A stretch of DNA of 64,000 nt from Gigaspora margarita (Eukaryota > Glomeromycota > Glomeromycetes > Diversisporales > Gigasporaceae), in the NCBI GenBank assembly GCA_009809945.1, contig WTPW01000013.1, positions 312,610 through 376,609 of the forward strand, read 5' to 3'. This document shows positions 43,462 through 55,872 of this stretch, in pieces. The notes beneath the pieces were generated by a model that did no database searches, was not told where the DNA came from, and saw only the letters and a list, made by a program, of their open reading frames with translations. The translations under genes were made by a program, and so were the position numbers. Position 1 is the first letter of the stretch. Each line of letters begins with the position of its first letter.

Positions 43462-46400
43462 GGAGGTATTAAATGTACGTGGAAAGGAATACAATCAAAA
43501 ATCAGATATTTGTTCTTCCGAAATAATTATATCGGAAGTTTTTACTGGATATCATCCGTATCATGATATTCACATGACAAAGATCTAGCAACGCGTATTT
43601 GTTTAGGTTATAGTCAAAAATTAGATGCGAAGTTCCTCAATTACTTTTGGATCTGATGAATAAATGTTTATACGCAGATCCTCATAACTGACCAAATGCT
43701 AGTGAATTAGCCGATACACCGAATTAATATTGCAATCCGGCTTAGTCGTTCCAGCTGGTTCAGTCGCAGCTTAAATTGCTACACCACAGTCGAGGCAGTG
43801 GCGCAATAAATATTTCGTAAACAAACCTTTGTAGCATAAACTAAGTTAATAAATGCTCTTTATTGTCACTCACTAAAAACAACCCAAGCACCCCAAAAAT
43901 TTATCCTAGATGATGCACACAAAATGCACGGCAAAAAAATAGTAAGGCGTAAAATTCTACTAATGAAACTGCCGATACCCATTAAGTGAAAAATGTTCCT
44001 AAGCTAATTTTATTATAGAGTATGCTTATTTCTTAAAATACTCCTTTTTGATAGCTAAAAGAAAAAATTCAAAATATAAAGTTTCGGCCAAAATTAAGAA
44101 TTTTGAAGATCATCGGCCTACATTACAGCTGTTTTCATAAATTCAGGGGCATCTTGTAAAAAATTGACCGACCGAATATTTACTGATTCAATAAGTTTTG
44201 ATAGAATAGACGGACATCTGCGCTCTGATATAAGCCTTATTTTGGCGTGACCACGTTAGAATATTTGATTGGCTAGTGGAACAGAGCGACATTTGTGTTT
44301 TAATATTAAGATGATTTTTATACCAATTTTGCCAGAAATTCATTGTGCAAAATGCGGAGTAACTATAAAACCCACACAAAATACCCCTGTCAAAAGTTCC
44401 TACTGCACAAAATACCCGTTACCAAATGAAATACCCGGTGTACTTTGTAAGTTTTTGATCAGGGATTTTGTACTAGACCCCGGGTCTTTTGCTCAGTGCG
44501 GTATGGTAATAGTTAGATTTAAGTTAGTATTAAATTATCGCGATTTCTATATAAGGCCACGCAGTGTTGATATTTCGTTTTGCATATCCGCTGACGCATT
44601 TTTTCAATTTTTCAAAAAAAAAATTTTTTTATATCCCATTTGTGCAAAATGAAAAATTAACCTTTAGATATCTAAAACATACTTTTTTAAAAAATAACTT
44701 CTAAAACCAATATATTCGTTTTTAAATTAGCACGCCTCAAACGGCAAATTGAATAGAGTTAATAGTTCACATCCTACAAGGTTATTAAAAAAATTTTGAG
44801 AATGAAAGTTTTTGATTAAGATCTAGCATCACCAATCTAACAAATTTCTTTACAATGTTAGCGTTAAGGTCTGGTGTGTTATTATTTTGATTTTATTTTA
44901 CACCTAATCCTAAAACTTAATTTGACCAAATAGCGAAATTTTTTAGGTTAATGCCACTAGGGGGTATCTTTGATAAGTACGTTGGACGTTTAATTAACTA
45001 CGTACATAATTTGAGAAATATTTGATTAAGTATATCATATTGGGATCAGATCTACAGGGGTCATGTCCGGTAAGGTGAATAATTGTGAATTGATTTACAG
45101 GTTTTTCGTTTTAACAAAAATATATTGGTTATAATTGCATATTTTATAAATCATTTCGTGATGTTGTAAAAATTTATTAGCTAACTGAAATTTATCGAAT
45201 TTAAACTTTATTAAACCGTCACGAATAAAAAAAAATTAATATGCACAAAAATAATTATATCGATGGCTTTAAATCTAAAACTATAATCTTGCCGCAGACA
45301 AAGAATTATAGCGTACTATAAACCAAAAAAAAAAAAAAAACTACCGAAACAAACCGAAAATACAAAATATAAATGTTTAAACTCATCCTAAAATACTAAA
45401 AACAAAAATGGGATTAAAGTTCGAAATTTTTTTTTAAAATAAAAAATTTTCAAATAAAAGATAATTATAACCAACTTTGATTGTTTCTTAAATATCAAAA
45501 TAAACTTTAATTAATTTTATTTGATAATCGTTATATAGTTAAAGTACCACTGCTTCGTTTAACTACTTTAACTCACCTCACAAGATTTATAAAGCTTATG
45601 ACTCACAACTTCATATTAATAACCTATTTTATAGTAAAGTTCTTTATTAGTTGGAATTACGAAAAATATGTTTCACAAACAAAAGAGTGCGGAATTGCTG
45701 GTTTAATTAATTATTGCACCTATAGGCTAAACTTAACATTTAAGCATACCTCTCATCCAATTCAGAATTACCTCTGAATTAATTTAATAATTTATATTAT
45801 TTTGACTTTAGCCCTTACCAATTCGTCTTGGGCTTCCAATCCAATTTTGTGCCTGCGAAACGTTACATTGTATATTATGTAACATTTCGGTCGATCATCA
45901 AATCAGAATTAAAGCCCGCTATGCGAGGTTGTAGTGCAACGATGTGATGACAAATGTAGCATCCGATTGGGTAATTATTTGTGACGATTTATAGCTTTGT
46001 TTTTACTTTTTAATTTATGCATTATGTTATCAAGTAATTGCATCAGCAATTTTGTTAAACCTTTAAAATTTATTTAAATTAGTGCAATATGATGATTGCC
46101 GTTATAACAGTTTATTCATCTATGAGTGCTGCCAAGGGCAAAAGGCCGTTCCGACTTTCAAGTATCTATTATTTAAAAATCTTTGGAGGGACGACATTTG
46201 CACATTTGTGTAACATTCACGCATATCACCAATCATTATATTTGTTTCCATTCCGGATCAGCCTCATTTTTGTATTATTCCGTTATGCGTTTACTGCAGA
46301 ATTGAATACATTTTCCAGATGTGATTGACTAAATATGTACTGGCGCTAGTATATAAATTTTATTCATATTTAATTAAATAACTTAAGTTTGCACTAAAGT

Positions 46401-46494
46401 AGCCTTAACAATTTTTATATTACATTATATTTATTTCATTAAAATTTAAATATTTATAATGTTTGAAGTTTAATCTGTACATCACATATCCGCG
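43462..46494. other. Intergenic, no gene supported
   Basis: Open frames of 127 codons (44269-44652) and 79 codons (46089-46328) exist but show no domain. The first has no ATG at its 5' limit. A small palindrome CGAAACGTTACATTG / TATGTAACATTTCGG lies at 45857-45891. Confidence 0.4.
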
Positions 46495-46890
46495 GATTTT
46501 TGGAATTTACTATTAAAAATTCTAAAAATCTTTAACAGTGAATAACTTTGTTCTACTGGTTTGTTTTTGATAAAACAACTATCAAAATGATCACATCGAT
46601 GAGACGATTCTAATGAACCCAAAATTGTTAAAATTCAATCACTGGATCCAGAAATCGTTAACGATTTGTATCACTTCGGATGTTTAAGGATTGAAAAAAC
46701 CAATCCTTAAATACCCGAAGTGATACAAATCGTTAACGATCTCTGGATCCAGTGATTGGATTTTAACGATTTTGGGTTCGATAGAATTGTCTCATCGATG
46801 TGATCATTTTGGTAGTTGTTTCATTAAAAACGAACCAGTGGAACAAAAGTTATTTGCTGTTAAAGATTTTTGGAAAAATCCGCGGATATG
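46495..46890. mobile_element. ~396-bp foldback element
   Basis: Nearly the whole stretch is one palindrome. The outer ends are CATATCCGCGGATTTT and the inverse; the inner stem includes CACTGGATCCAG, ATCGTTAACGAT and CCTTAAA, around a short A-rich loop near 46697-46703. The left arm has about 25 extra bases. No coding frame. Confidence 0.8.
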
Positions 46891-47641
46891 AATAAACGAA
46901 ATTTTGATTATATTTTTTAATTTTAATAATTTCTCATCGTTAAATAAAAATTAAACATGTTAAAAATCTAAATTTTTTTATTTATCTAATTTACTGTACT
47001 GATTATAAATGCTTAAAAATTTAATAATGACGGGTTATATACTAATATAAGATTAAAAATATACTCGAAAGTCCGCACGGCCTTTTTCCCTCATATAAGA
47101 GTTGATTGTCATTGTTTATTTAATTTGGTTATGCATATTTATATATAAAGTTATTCGCTTCCTGGTTTTCGTGACAATATCGCGCAGCTACCTTATCTGG
47201 TAATATGCCCGATATTAAATTGATTTTAGGTTGCATCGCATTAGGAGAGATAGTATCAATTTAAATTGCAAATATCTTCTTTCTCAAACTCGTATAAATA
47301 TCCTTCAAATTTTACTATAATAAAGTTCTTCAGTCGACCTTATATGTTTAAAGACAAGATAAAAATTAAATTCTCACTGAATGTTTAAGCTTTGTATTGT
47401 ATTTGAAAATCTTTATTTTTCTTATTCGTGAATATTCTCTTACCTATCTGTTTAATACTTCGTAATAACATTGTTATAAATTAATTTCTATTTAAACAAA
47501 CTTCCCTTGCCATATTATCACTTGATTTTGTGGCAAAGACATATATGTGCATACAATTTCTCGCATTATTTTCTAACCATTCTTTCCTTTTTTGTTATTG
47601 CTGTAACTTGTTCTTATGAACAAAATAGTAAATGCATCAAA
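46891..47641. promoter_or_regulatory. Upstream region of the Sel1-kinase gene
   Basis: No other gene is seen. A TATA-like ATATATAAAG lies at 47141-47150, about 490 bases before the ATG; whether it is used is unknown. An open stretch directly upstream of the chosen ATG reads a hydrophobic segment but has no ATG, so it is taken as 5' untranslated. Confidence 0.3.
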
Positions 47642-50223
47642 ATGTCAAATTACAATAACTTATTTGGTAATCAGCAAGAAAAAATTGTCAGCTCAATAGA
47701 TATTACCCAAATGGTCAACAATAATACACAATTGTATCTTGAGGATAACAAATTTCAAGATTTATCACAGAATTCTATAAAAGAAATTATTAAAGAAATG
47801 TGTAATATATATAAAGAAAAAAGAATTGCATACAAAAATCCTAGTTTAATTCTTGACATATTAGAACAATTTCTAATAAAGAAAAAGCTAAATCCAGTTG
47901 ATATTATCAATTTTTGCTTAAATGATCAAATCAACCCTATAGTTCAAATTATTCTTGCATGGTGTTATCGTATTGGTAAATGGGTTGAAAAAGATCATCA
48001 TAAGGCATCCATTTATTATCAAAAATCTGCGAGAATGGAAAGCTCTCTTGGATTTTATGAAATTGGTCTCTGTTATTATTTCGGAATTGTATTTGAAAAA
48101 GATATTTATAAGGCATTTTTTTATGGTCAAAAATCAGCAGAGATGGGTGACCCTTGTGGAATATCTGGTAATGGATATTGTTATCTTCATGGAATTGGTG
48201 TTGAAAAGGATGAACATAAAGCTTTCATTTATTTTCAGAAATCTGCAGAGATAGGAAGTATTAAAGGTGCATATTATTTGGGAAATTGTTATCAATATGG
48301 ATTAGGAGTTGAAAAGGACGAAAATAAAGCATTCATTTATTATCGAAATTTAGCAGAAATTGGACACATCAGTGGAATGTCAAGTGTTGCAGAATGTTAT
48401 CGATGTGGAATTGGTGTAATAAGAGATCTAGATAAAGCTAAATACTGGTATCAAAGGTAAATTTTTAAATTAAATATATATTTGACCGAGTATTATAAAT
48501 CGTAAGATCGGATGTAATTGAAATCAAAAACATATTAGTTTATTTCAAAGTTAAAAATAAAATTTGGGCAAAAGATGAATTTTAAAAAACCGATTTCATA
48601 AATGAAATTTCAACTTAAGAAAATTCATTTACAACTGATCTTAATATTCGAATGGTACTCTCCAGGCAGGATTGGCAATGGAACCGCGAATGAAGGCAAT
48701 GAAGCTCCAAATTGAGTCAATGGATATTGGTTTTTTTTCAGTAATTTCGTAACCATTGAATTCCATTGGCTTCATTGCTTTATTGCCAACCCTGTCTCCA
48801 GAATATTAAATATTGTAATAACATCGATATTTAAATATTTAAATTACCGATTGTAGGTATCGAGAAAATTATTTTGCTTTAGGTATTATTAATCATATTT
48901 AAGTTATTACAAAATATAACTGATATCTTTTATTGCAATTGATTTATTTATATGTAACATTAACATTGATTAAATTTTATAAATAAATATTAGTTAAAAA
49001 TGAATGGATACATAACTTAGAAATTGAAGATTATTTGAAAAATATATTTATCGAAAGCAAATATCAGTTATCTTGGATTCCTTTTGATGATTTCAAAAAT
49101 ATCGAAAAGATTGGTAAAGGTGGTTTTGCAACTGTATACCGTGCTGAATGGTTTGATAACATTCAAAATGTAAGCAAAAGCGTTGCACTTAAATTATTTC
49201 ATGAATCAAATAATTGTCACGAAGAATTTATAAGAGAGGTAATTTTTGTTAATTATTATTATCAATTATATTGTCCATGTTTTTATAGTTAAAATTAATA
49301 ATTCAAATATATATTTACTTTAATAATAAGTTAAAAGCATATTGTGATATAGGTCTTAAAGATCCAACTTTTTTAAGTTGTTTCGGCGTATCAAAAGATA
49401 AAGATTCTAAAGATTATTTTCTTGTCATGGAAATTGCTTTAGAAGGTAGTTTGCGAAAAAATCTACATGCCATAGCACAAATGGATTGGAGAGATAAATT
49501 AAATCTGTTACAATGTATTTCATATGATCTTTTGATAATACATTCTCAAGATCTTATTCATCGTGATTTACATAGTGGAAATATTTTATTAAATAGTTTA
49601 AAAAGTGCATACATCGCAGATTTAGGGCTTTCAATAACAGCCAATATCGCATCAAAATCAAATTCGGATGGAATTTATGGAGTTTTACCATATATTGCTC
49701 CTGAAGTTTTGAATGAACATCCATATACTAAAGAATCTGATATTTATTCATTTGGTATAATAATGTGGGAAATTTTATACGGTAAACCTGTTCCTTATGA
49801 TCCGAAATCAGAATTACAATTCCAATTACAAATATGTAATGGTTTACGACCACATATTTATGAAAATACAGCAATATGTTATGTAGATTTAATGAAGAAA
49901 TGCTGGAACATGGATCCAAAAAAACGACCAACATCAAAAGAAATTTATGATATTTTTACAGAATGGCAGAATAATGAAACTATTTTATTAGAATTGTCCG
50001 AATCTGATAAAAAACTACAAAATATAAAAAATAAAGATATGCAAATAGATATTGAATCAGATTACAGAAGTAAATTTATTTCATTTAATAGTAGTTATAA
50101 ATATCAAGGTAATGTAAGTTTGATTTATTTAATAAATTATATTTACTCTATATTTAACATTTTGATTGATAAATTTTTTTTATAGGTAGTAAATTACACG
50201 AATTAAAAATACCAGAGATTTAA
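47642..50223 (+). CDS. Sel1-repeat protein kinase, five exons, 633 aa
   Basis: Exons are 47642-48456, 48857-48882 (26 nt), 48994-49238, 49331-50108 and 50186-50223; all four introns are GT-AG, and the sum is 634 codons with stop. Residues 99-272 hold five Sel1 (TPR-like, 36-residue) repeats such as GVEKDEHKAFIYFQKSAE. After a short linker comes a kinase domain of the fungal TKL type: GKGGFATVY 321-329, VALK with K347, HRDLHSGN with D441 and N446, DLG 459-461 in place of DFG, then APEVL and SDIYSFGIIMWEIL. Catalytic residues are present, so activity is likely. Sel1 repeats usually act as adaptors. No secretion signal is seen. The frame only closes if the microexon is used, which supports one gene rather than two; an unspliced first exon would end as a 271-residue Sel1-only protein. 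Confidence 0.75.
48658..48802. mobile_element. ~145-bp MITE in intron 1 of the Sel1-kinase gene
   Basis: AGGCAGGATTGGCAATGG and, inverted, AGACAGGGTTGGCAATAAAG form the ends, with GGCAATGAAG mirrored inside. It accounts for over a third of this intron. Confidence 0.6.
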
Positions 50224-50430
50224 ATTAATAAACGTTATTCTTACATCTTCGAAACAAAAACAAATATAGCAGATCATTAATCTTTATAATACGTAAAATT
50301 AGACCCGAATATATAGAAAATTGTAAAAATAGTACAATATCAGATATGTCCGATATTTTTTAGTAAATGCCTAAAATATAGTTTAAATAGGATTTTTGTC
50401 ATTCCGGTATAATAAAAATGGAAGTAAATA

Positions 50431-50616
50431 CTGTTGAACCCCTCAAAGTCGATATGCATAGTGGACAGGTTTTGTATCAGTATCAAGAGGTTATCAGATT
50501 TGAAAACATTATAAACTATTAGATTTATATATCATGTACCGACTTGGTAAATTAATTTTTTATCAGATTTAACAAGTTATCGATTTTTGCAGGATCGGTT
50601 TTGGGAGGTTCAACAG
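50431..50616. mobile_element. 186-bp MITE, Tc1/mariner type
   Basis: The ends CTGTTGAACCCCTCAAA and CTGTTGAACCTCCCAAAA (inverse) are flanked by TA at 50429-50430 and 50617-50618. It lies 200 bases downstream of the kinase stop codon. Confidence 0.75.
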
Positions 50617-50859
50617 TACTGAATTTAATCTGTATTATACTGTGGCGTTATTGGTGTATAGAAAATATGCTTAATATATCATGGACTAAGTTATGGGATT
50701 ACAGTCCAGAGATATTTTCTCGATATAAATAATAAAGATGCTTCTTATTTCAGTATTTGTGCAGGTAATATCAGGAAATGTACGTTGTGAAAGGCAAGAT
50801 CCCTTCCCCCGAATTTTAATGCGGTAATCGGTGGTATGAATTCCTAAAATTCTCGAATT

Positions 50860-50970
50860 CCTAGTAATCGTGAATTCTAAGGATTTTAAGGATTCGAAGG
50901 ATTCGAGGAATGGTGAGAATTACAAGAATTAAAAGAATAGTTAGAAAAGCTAGAATTCATAGAATTCCGT
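50860..50970. repeat. GAATTC/GGATTC-rich simple repeat
   Basis: Short variants of AGAATTC and AAGGATTCGA follow each other with no fixed period. Confidence 0.5.
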
Positions 50971-51342
50971 TATATGTAAAAAGAATTATATGAAGGAGGA
51001 GTTTTCCTCCTGTAATAAAGATGGTTCATATTGAATTCAAAACTCGTAACTCAGAGTATAATATTATAAAATGTTTGCTCTGCTCAGAAATCTAAAAAAG
51101 GCTAAAGTCAGAAAAGTTTTGCTGCTTATAGTTGATATACAAGTATGTAATACTTGGTTTTTACTGCAGCTGTATTATCATGGGTCATTACGTGTTCAGG
51201 CTGAATTGCCACGAAATCACCACTTTTTACTTTCAATATCTAATTCAGTTTCAAATGGTTGGTTTTGAAAATCAGGGAAAAGATTTTGGGTTCTTAGTCG
51301 AGTTGGAGAGAGAGTAAAAGAAGAAAGAAGGTCCTCAATTTA

Positions 51343-51593
51343 AGGCTGTTTGAAATTATAAATTCATTTAACGTTCCCTTATGAAGCTTAAGTGTGGTAG
51401 GGGAAGGGGTTAAATTAAACAAACATGTTAAAATTGCAAAATTAATCGCATTATTATTGGTTGACTTATAAACATGTGACTTATTGAAATGCTGAGATGC
51501 AACGAATATTCTGATTGGCCTGTTTAATTTTAGGGGGAACTCTTGGAGCCGGAGGGGGAGAGCGTTAAATGAAATTGTAATTTCGAACAGCCT
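51343..51593. mobile_element. ~250-bp MITE
   Basis: The ends AGGCTGTTTGAAATTATAAA and AGGCTGTTCGAAATTACAAT (inverse) match closely, as does CATTTAACG inside. The core is related to that of 31497-31691 (TTAAACAAACA..GATTGGC.TGTTTAATTT). Confidence 0.7.
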
Positions 51594-51808
51594 AAAGGTC
51601 AAGTAGTGTGCTGTTAAAATCACAAGGTAAGGTAGAGGCAAGGGAATAGGGGGTATGTTCAAGGAGTAGACCAGCAATAACTTCTTTGGGGTCTAAAAGA
51701 TCATTATTATAGCAGCAACAAAACGATAGATCGGGTAGCAGCTCTAGCACTATCATAGTCTGAGGCAGTAACTAGAGCACAATAAGCATTGTTTGTCTTG
51801 GGTGGCAA

Positions 51809-52106
51809 TTATTTCGCTGACAATCACTTTACCGACATAACATATCACCAACAATTATTCACCGACAAGTTCATTTTACCAACAGTTTATTTCACCGAAG
51901 CTCATTTCACTGACAAAGTAATTCTGGTCATTGTCATTAGGGTCAGGGTAGGGTCAGGGTAAAATTAGGGTTAAAGTTAGTGTGCTTTTTAAAAAAACTT
52001 GTCAGTGAAATGAGCTTTGGTGAAACAAACTGTCGGTAAAATGAACTTGTCAGAGAATATTTGTCAGTGAAATGTTATGTCGGTGAAGTGATTGTCGGCG
52101 AAATAA
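51809..52106. mobile_element. ~300-bp foldback element built of CACCGACA units
   Basis: Both arms are made of a repeated motif of the form ATTTCACCGACAA, about six copies per arm at intervals of roughly 17-23 bases, and the arms are inverse copies. The loop contains AGGGTCAGGGTAGGGTCAGG. Confidence 0.75.
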
Positions 52107-52946
52107 TACGGACCTGTTTGTCTTTTGGGTATAGTAGTAACAAAATAGTTGTCTTGATATGGTCCCCAAAATCGTCAAAAAGAATGGTGCAAATTAACAG
52201 GATGGTAATAGACAGTACAGAATAGGTCAGGGTGAGAAGCTTGCAGAATGTCTACTGCAAGGGGCAAGGGATACCTGGTTTTGTGTTCTTTAATTTGTTC
52301 TAAATATAGTTGATAAGCTCTATTCATATAGTGTAGTCAACTTCCAGGTCTCAAAAGAAGAAAAAATAATAGTAATATATCTCAAAAAAATGATGGTAAT
52401 AAGCTATCAACAAAATAAGTTTAATTTTCCAAATATAATGATTAGTAATATCCAAAAAAAAAAATTCCTCAAGAAGTAGTAAAGAGAATAACAAGATGAT
52501 TAATAAAACAACACTAATAATAAAAATTTTATTTCAAATTTTTTTTTAATATTTCTGTCAAAAAAAAATAATTTCCATTTTAAATGAGATTTCTGCCAGA
52601 AGGCACCAAATGTTACAGTACTGGATGCCTTCTTTAAATCTGATAAAGTAACTTCTGAAATCCCTTTTCTATGGGCATGAAGCAGTGTGCAAGAGGGAAG
52701 TAAGTTTCATTTATGTCTGTAAAAAACTATACACTTCTCTGTGGCAGTTTGGTATTAAACAACAATAGATAATAGATGGTTTATTAATTTAACAAGAGGG
52801 CTATTCCAAGGTGCCTGTTCCTTAGAAATCCCAATAGTTTATTAATAATAGTGGATAGAAGATGAGTAAATATAAAATACAATGGCTGGTTTTATCTAAA
52901 ACTAAAGGAAATATAGAAGATTGATATAGCTATTGAGCTAAGCATT
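52107..52946. other. Intergenic, no gene seen
   Basis: AT-rich DNA with A runs; no coding-like frame. Confidence 0.4.
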
Positions 52947-53065
52947 GCTATGTGTCATTATGTATTGCTATGTGTCACTATGCATTTCTATGTGTCACTA
53001 TGCATCACTATGCATTGCTATGCATCACTATGCATCGCTATGCATTATTATGCATCGTTTTGCAT
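52947..53065. repeat. 10-bp minisatellite (TATGCATYAC type)
   Basis: About twelve tandem copies of a decamer, variants of TATGCATCAC, TATGCATTGC and TATGTGTCAC. Because the period is 10, it can be read through in frame and produces a false Met/Cys/His-rich ORF. Confidence 0.9.
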
Positions 53066-54769
53066 ATTACAATTACTAAATACAGTTATTACAAAATTTT
53101 TTTATTAATTTCTAATTTTTCAACTAATTTCTACCAAAACTATTCTATAACAATATATCACTCTTACAAAAGTTGTTTAACAACCCTTTATAAGTTACCT
53201 ATTTTATTAGTAAATTTAGTATTAAACAACAGAAAATGCATTAAATAACTTAGTGTGCTATTGAATAACTAGTATAATTTAAAGTTTTTACTATATTTTC
53301 TGTTGTTTAATACTAATTTTATTAATAAAATTGTTAACTAGTTAAACACAATTTTAAGAATGTATTTAATGCCTTTTGAACTTCCTGTTGACTAGTTTAG
53401 GCTTAAGGATATGGTTCAATATAGATTTTTTCCTTTAATATTAATGTACAATAAAGGTTACAAAAATATATTACATTAAACTTTTTAAATTTACTATCAA
53501 AAATTTAGCATATTATATATAGTAAAAAAAATTTAAACTTCTGTGGTTTGAAGAATGACCATTTACATATTTGGTCAAATTTTTTGTAGTGAGCTCAAAT
53601 TCACTAATGTTACACAAAATTGGTTATTCCAATTGGTTGATATTATATGGTTTTGTAAACAATTTGTAATACCCAAACTTAAACACATAATTCTCAGTGA
53701 TGATCTAACCAATTTTAATAATTTTATTACTATTAGAATCAGAAAAATATATTCTACAACTTTTTTTTAGAAATTAAAAGTAGCTAACTTAATATAATTT
53801 TTTAATTTTAAAAAAATTTTCCCATTTATTTTATATATAATTTGCAATAGTGTACTCTATTCTTAAAGTTTGAAGACATATAGACAATATTAAACTTTTG
53901 ATTTAATATTAAATTCCAGATTCCAGATTCCATATAATATATAATATATAAAATTGCTAATTTCAACAATTTAAAAGTGTGCTAGTTAGTTATATACTAT
54001 TATTATACACAACAGTGTTATTCTTAATTAAAAGTAATAAAGTAATTGTATTATATAAAAATGCAGAATTGAATTATGCAAAGCCAAAAACCTGCTTTTA
54101 CAAATCCTTAGCTATAGCAGGACCCCAGATAATATTAAGAGAACTGGCATGCCAAATTCTTAAAATTTATATATTTTTGTAGTTATACAAATACTAAAAA
54201 ATAATATAAACTTAAGCATATAACATCAGATTATGCCTTCGAATTATATAATCTTAGCATAGCAGATAATAAATGGTGATCTAGAAAAATTTTTTAAATG
54301 TGATTTATAGTACTGTATATTAACCAAAATTTTAACAATTTGGTCAAATTTTGAAACATTTCTTGATCACTGATAATGGTAAATATAAATGTATAACATT
54401 TAAAGTACATTTCTATTTTCCTTTTATTTTTTAGTTCAAACTCATTTTCTATTACCAATTAGAATGAAGCCTACTATGTTTTGCTACTACTGTATAAATA
54501 GATCTGTTATACCACTTTATTTATTAATAATATATTATTATAATAATAGATGTAAGTTTTTTTTTAATGTTAAAATTTGCATAGGAGTTTAGTTTAAATT
54601 TTTTTTTGTTGTTAAGGTTAGGTTTTGCCTTTATCTTTATTAATAAAATATGTAAGATTCCTCATAGAGTTTCTCAAGTTACAAGTTATTATACAAGAAT
54701 TAAGACCCAGACTATAGATAAACTATTTCTATCTAAATTATCTACAACCTAAACCTACTAGAGTGGTTA
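53066..54769. other. Intergenic with inverted repeat and dispersed-repeat relics
   Basis: TTTTATTAGTAAATTTAGTATTAAACAACAG in outline at about 53200-53235 is mirrored at 53295-53335. About 53700-53790 is related to the core of the TTAA element at 42738. About 54103-54150 is an inverted match to 59236-59285. No gene is supported. Confidence 0.4.
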
Positions 54770-55872
54770 AAACTCACCTAGATTTTGATATAGAGAATTG
54801 AGTTAGAAGAAAAGCTATATTTGATCCAATTATATGACCAAATGTCTATTTTTCTAAGTGCTAGCCCAAGAGGTAAGCCAGTATTAGTATTGTTCTCGTG
54901 TAGTTGGTCTGGTAAACCACATATACAATTATAAATGTATAGAGTTTTGTTGTAAGAGGATATATATAAAGATTTAGTAAATGTAGAGCATAAAGATTGT
55001 TGTAATAGATCTTGTGAAGATTTCCAGTATGCAAGTTTTATATAGTATGGTTTTCATAAATGTTCATGAATGTTTTGTGAGATGAGCAGAAGGAGTTTAA
55101 CAATAGTATTAGATGCATTTTTGTAAGAGGTGTATTGAGATACAATATTAATTAGTGGTATATAAATAAAGCCCTAGATTGTAGTATAGAAGGTTGTAGT
55201 ATTAAAAGGTGTAGGATGTATAGAAGAGAAGCAGTAGTGTGTTATAAGATTGTTAAGTAGTTGTTGTAGTTCAGTAGATAATATATCTGATAGGTCTAAG
55301 AAAGAAAAATTTTTGATTGTGTTTTCAATATGCTAAATATATTATTTGAGTTTGGGCAAAATAGCCAGTGGAGTTAATGGTCTGTTTGATTGCATGTAAT
55401 ACAAGTAGGATATATATGTAGAGAGAGATTTACAGAAAGGAAATAGGAAAGAGTAGAAAGTATATATAGCATACATTTAATTTGAAATAATTTTTGAGAA
55501 ACAAAGTTGAAAGTTGATATAGTTATAGGTACACTTGTGATTATGATTAAGATATAACCAGGTTGCATTCCAATCAATTTGTTAAGAAAGGAGAATAATT
55601 TGTTGGATTCTGTGTTGAGAATACCACATAACAATAGTATGCGCATTACAGATATTTTTTATAGCATGGCGTGTTGCTCAATATTATATTTTATATAAAT
55701 ATTATAGAGCTAAAATTCAAAATGGGTAAAAAAATGGTTTTTTGCAGGTTTATCAGCTTTGTTGTTGTATTCATTATTGCTATGTGCTTGCACTTTGCGT
55801 AGTTTAATATTCAGAGAGTATGATTTGATGAGATTAAAAAGAGTATGCCAAATAGGCTAGTAATTGTCATCC
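54770..55872 (-). pseudogene. LINE remnant, C-terminal part (RNase H end and zinc motif)
   Basis: On the minus strand the sequence after the insert resumes with the end of an RNase H domain (KVQAHSNNEYNNKADKPAK). It goes on to a zinc motif CITCNQTDH..LHWLFCP and a 3' region with several stops and one frameshift. Together with 57982-59110 it forms one LINE ORF2 fragment of a lineage different from the plus-strand LINE at 16.4-24.1 kb. Confidence 0.65.

Noticed and set aside
44269..44652. 127-codon ORF with several Cys
   Set aside because: It begins at TTG, has no recognised domain, and lies in a region without other coding signs. It could be revisited with transcript data.
46089..46328. 79-codon ORF
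   Set aside because: No domain, no supporting context.
52952..53248. 98-codon ORF rich in Met, Cys and His
   Set aside because: It is the translation of a 10-bp minisatellite followed by AT-rich DNA.
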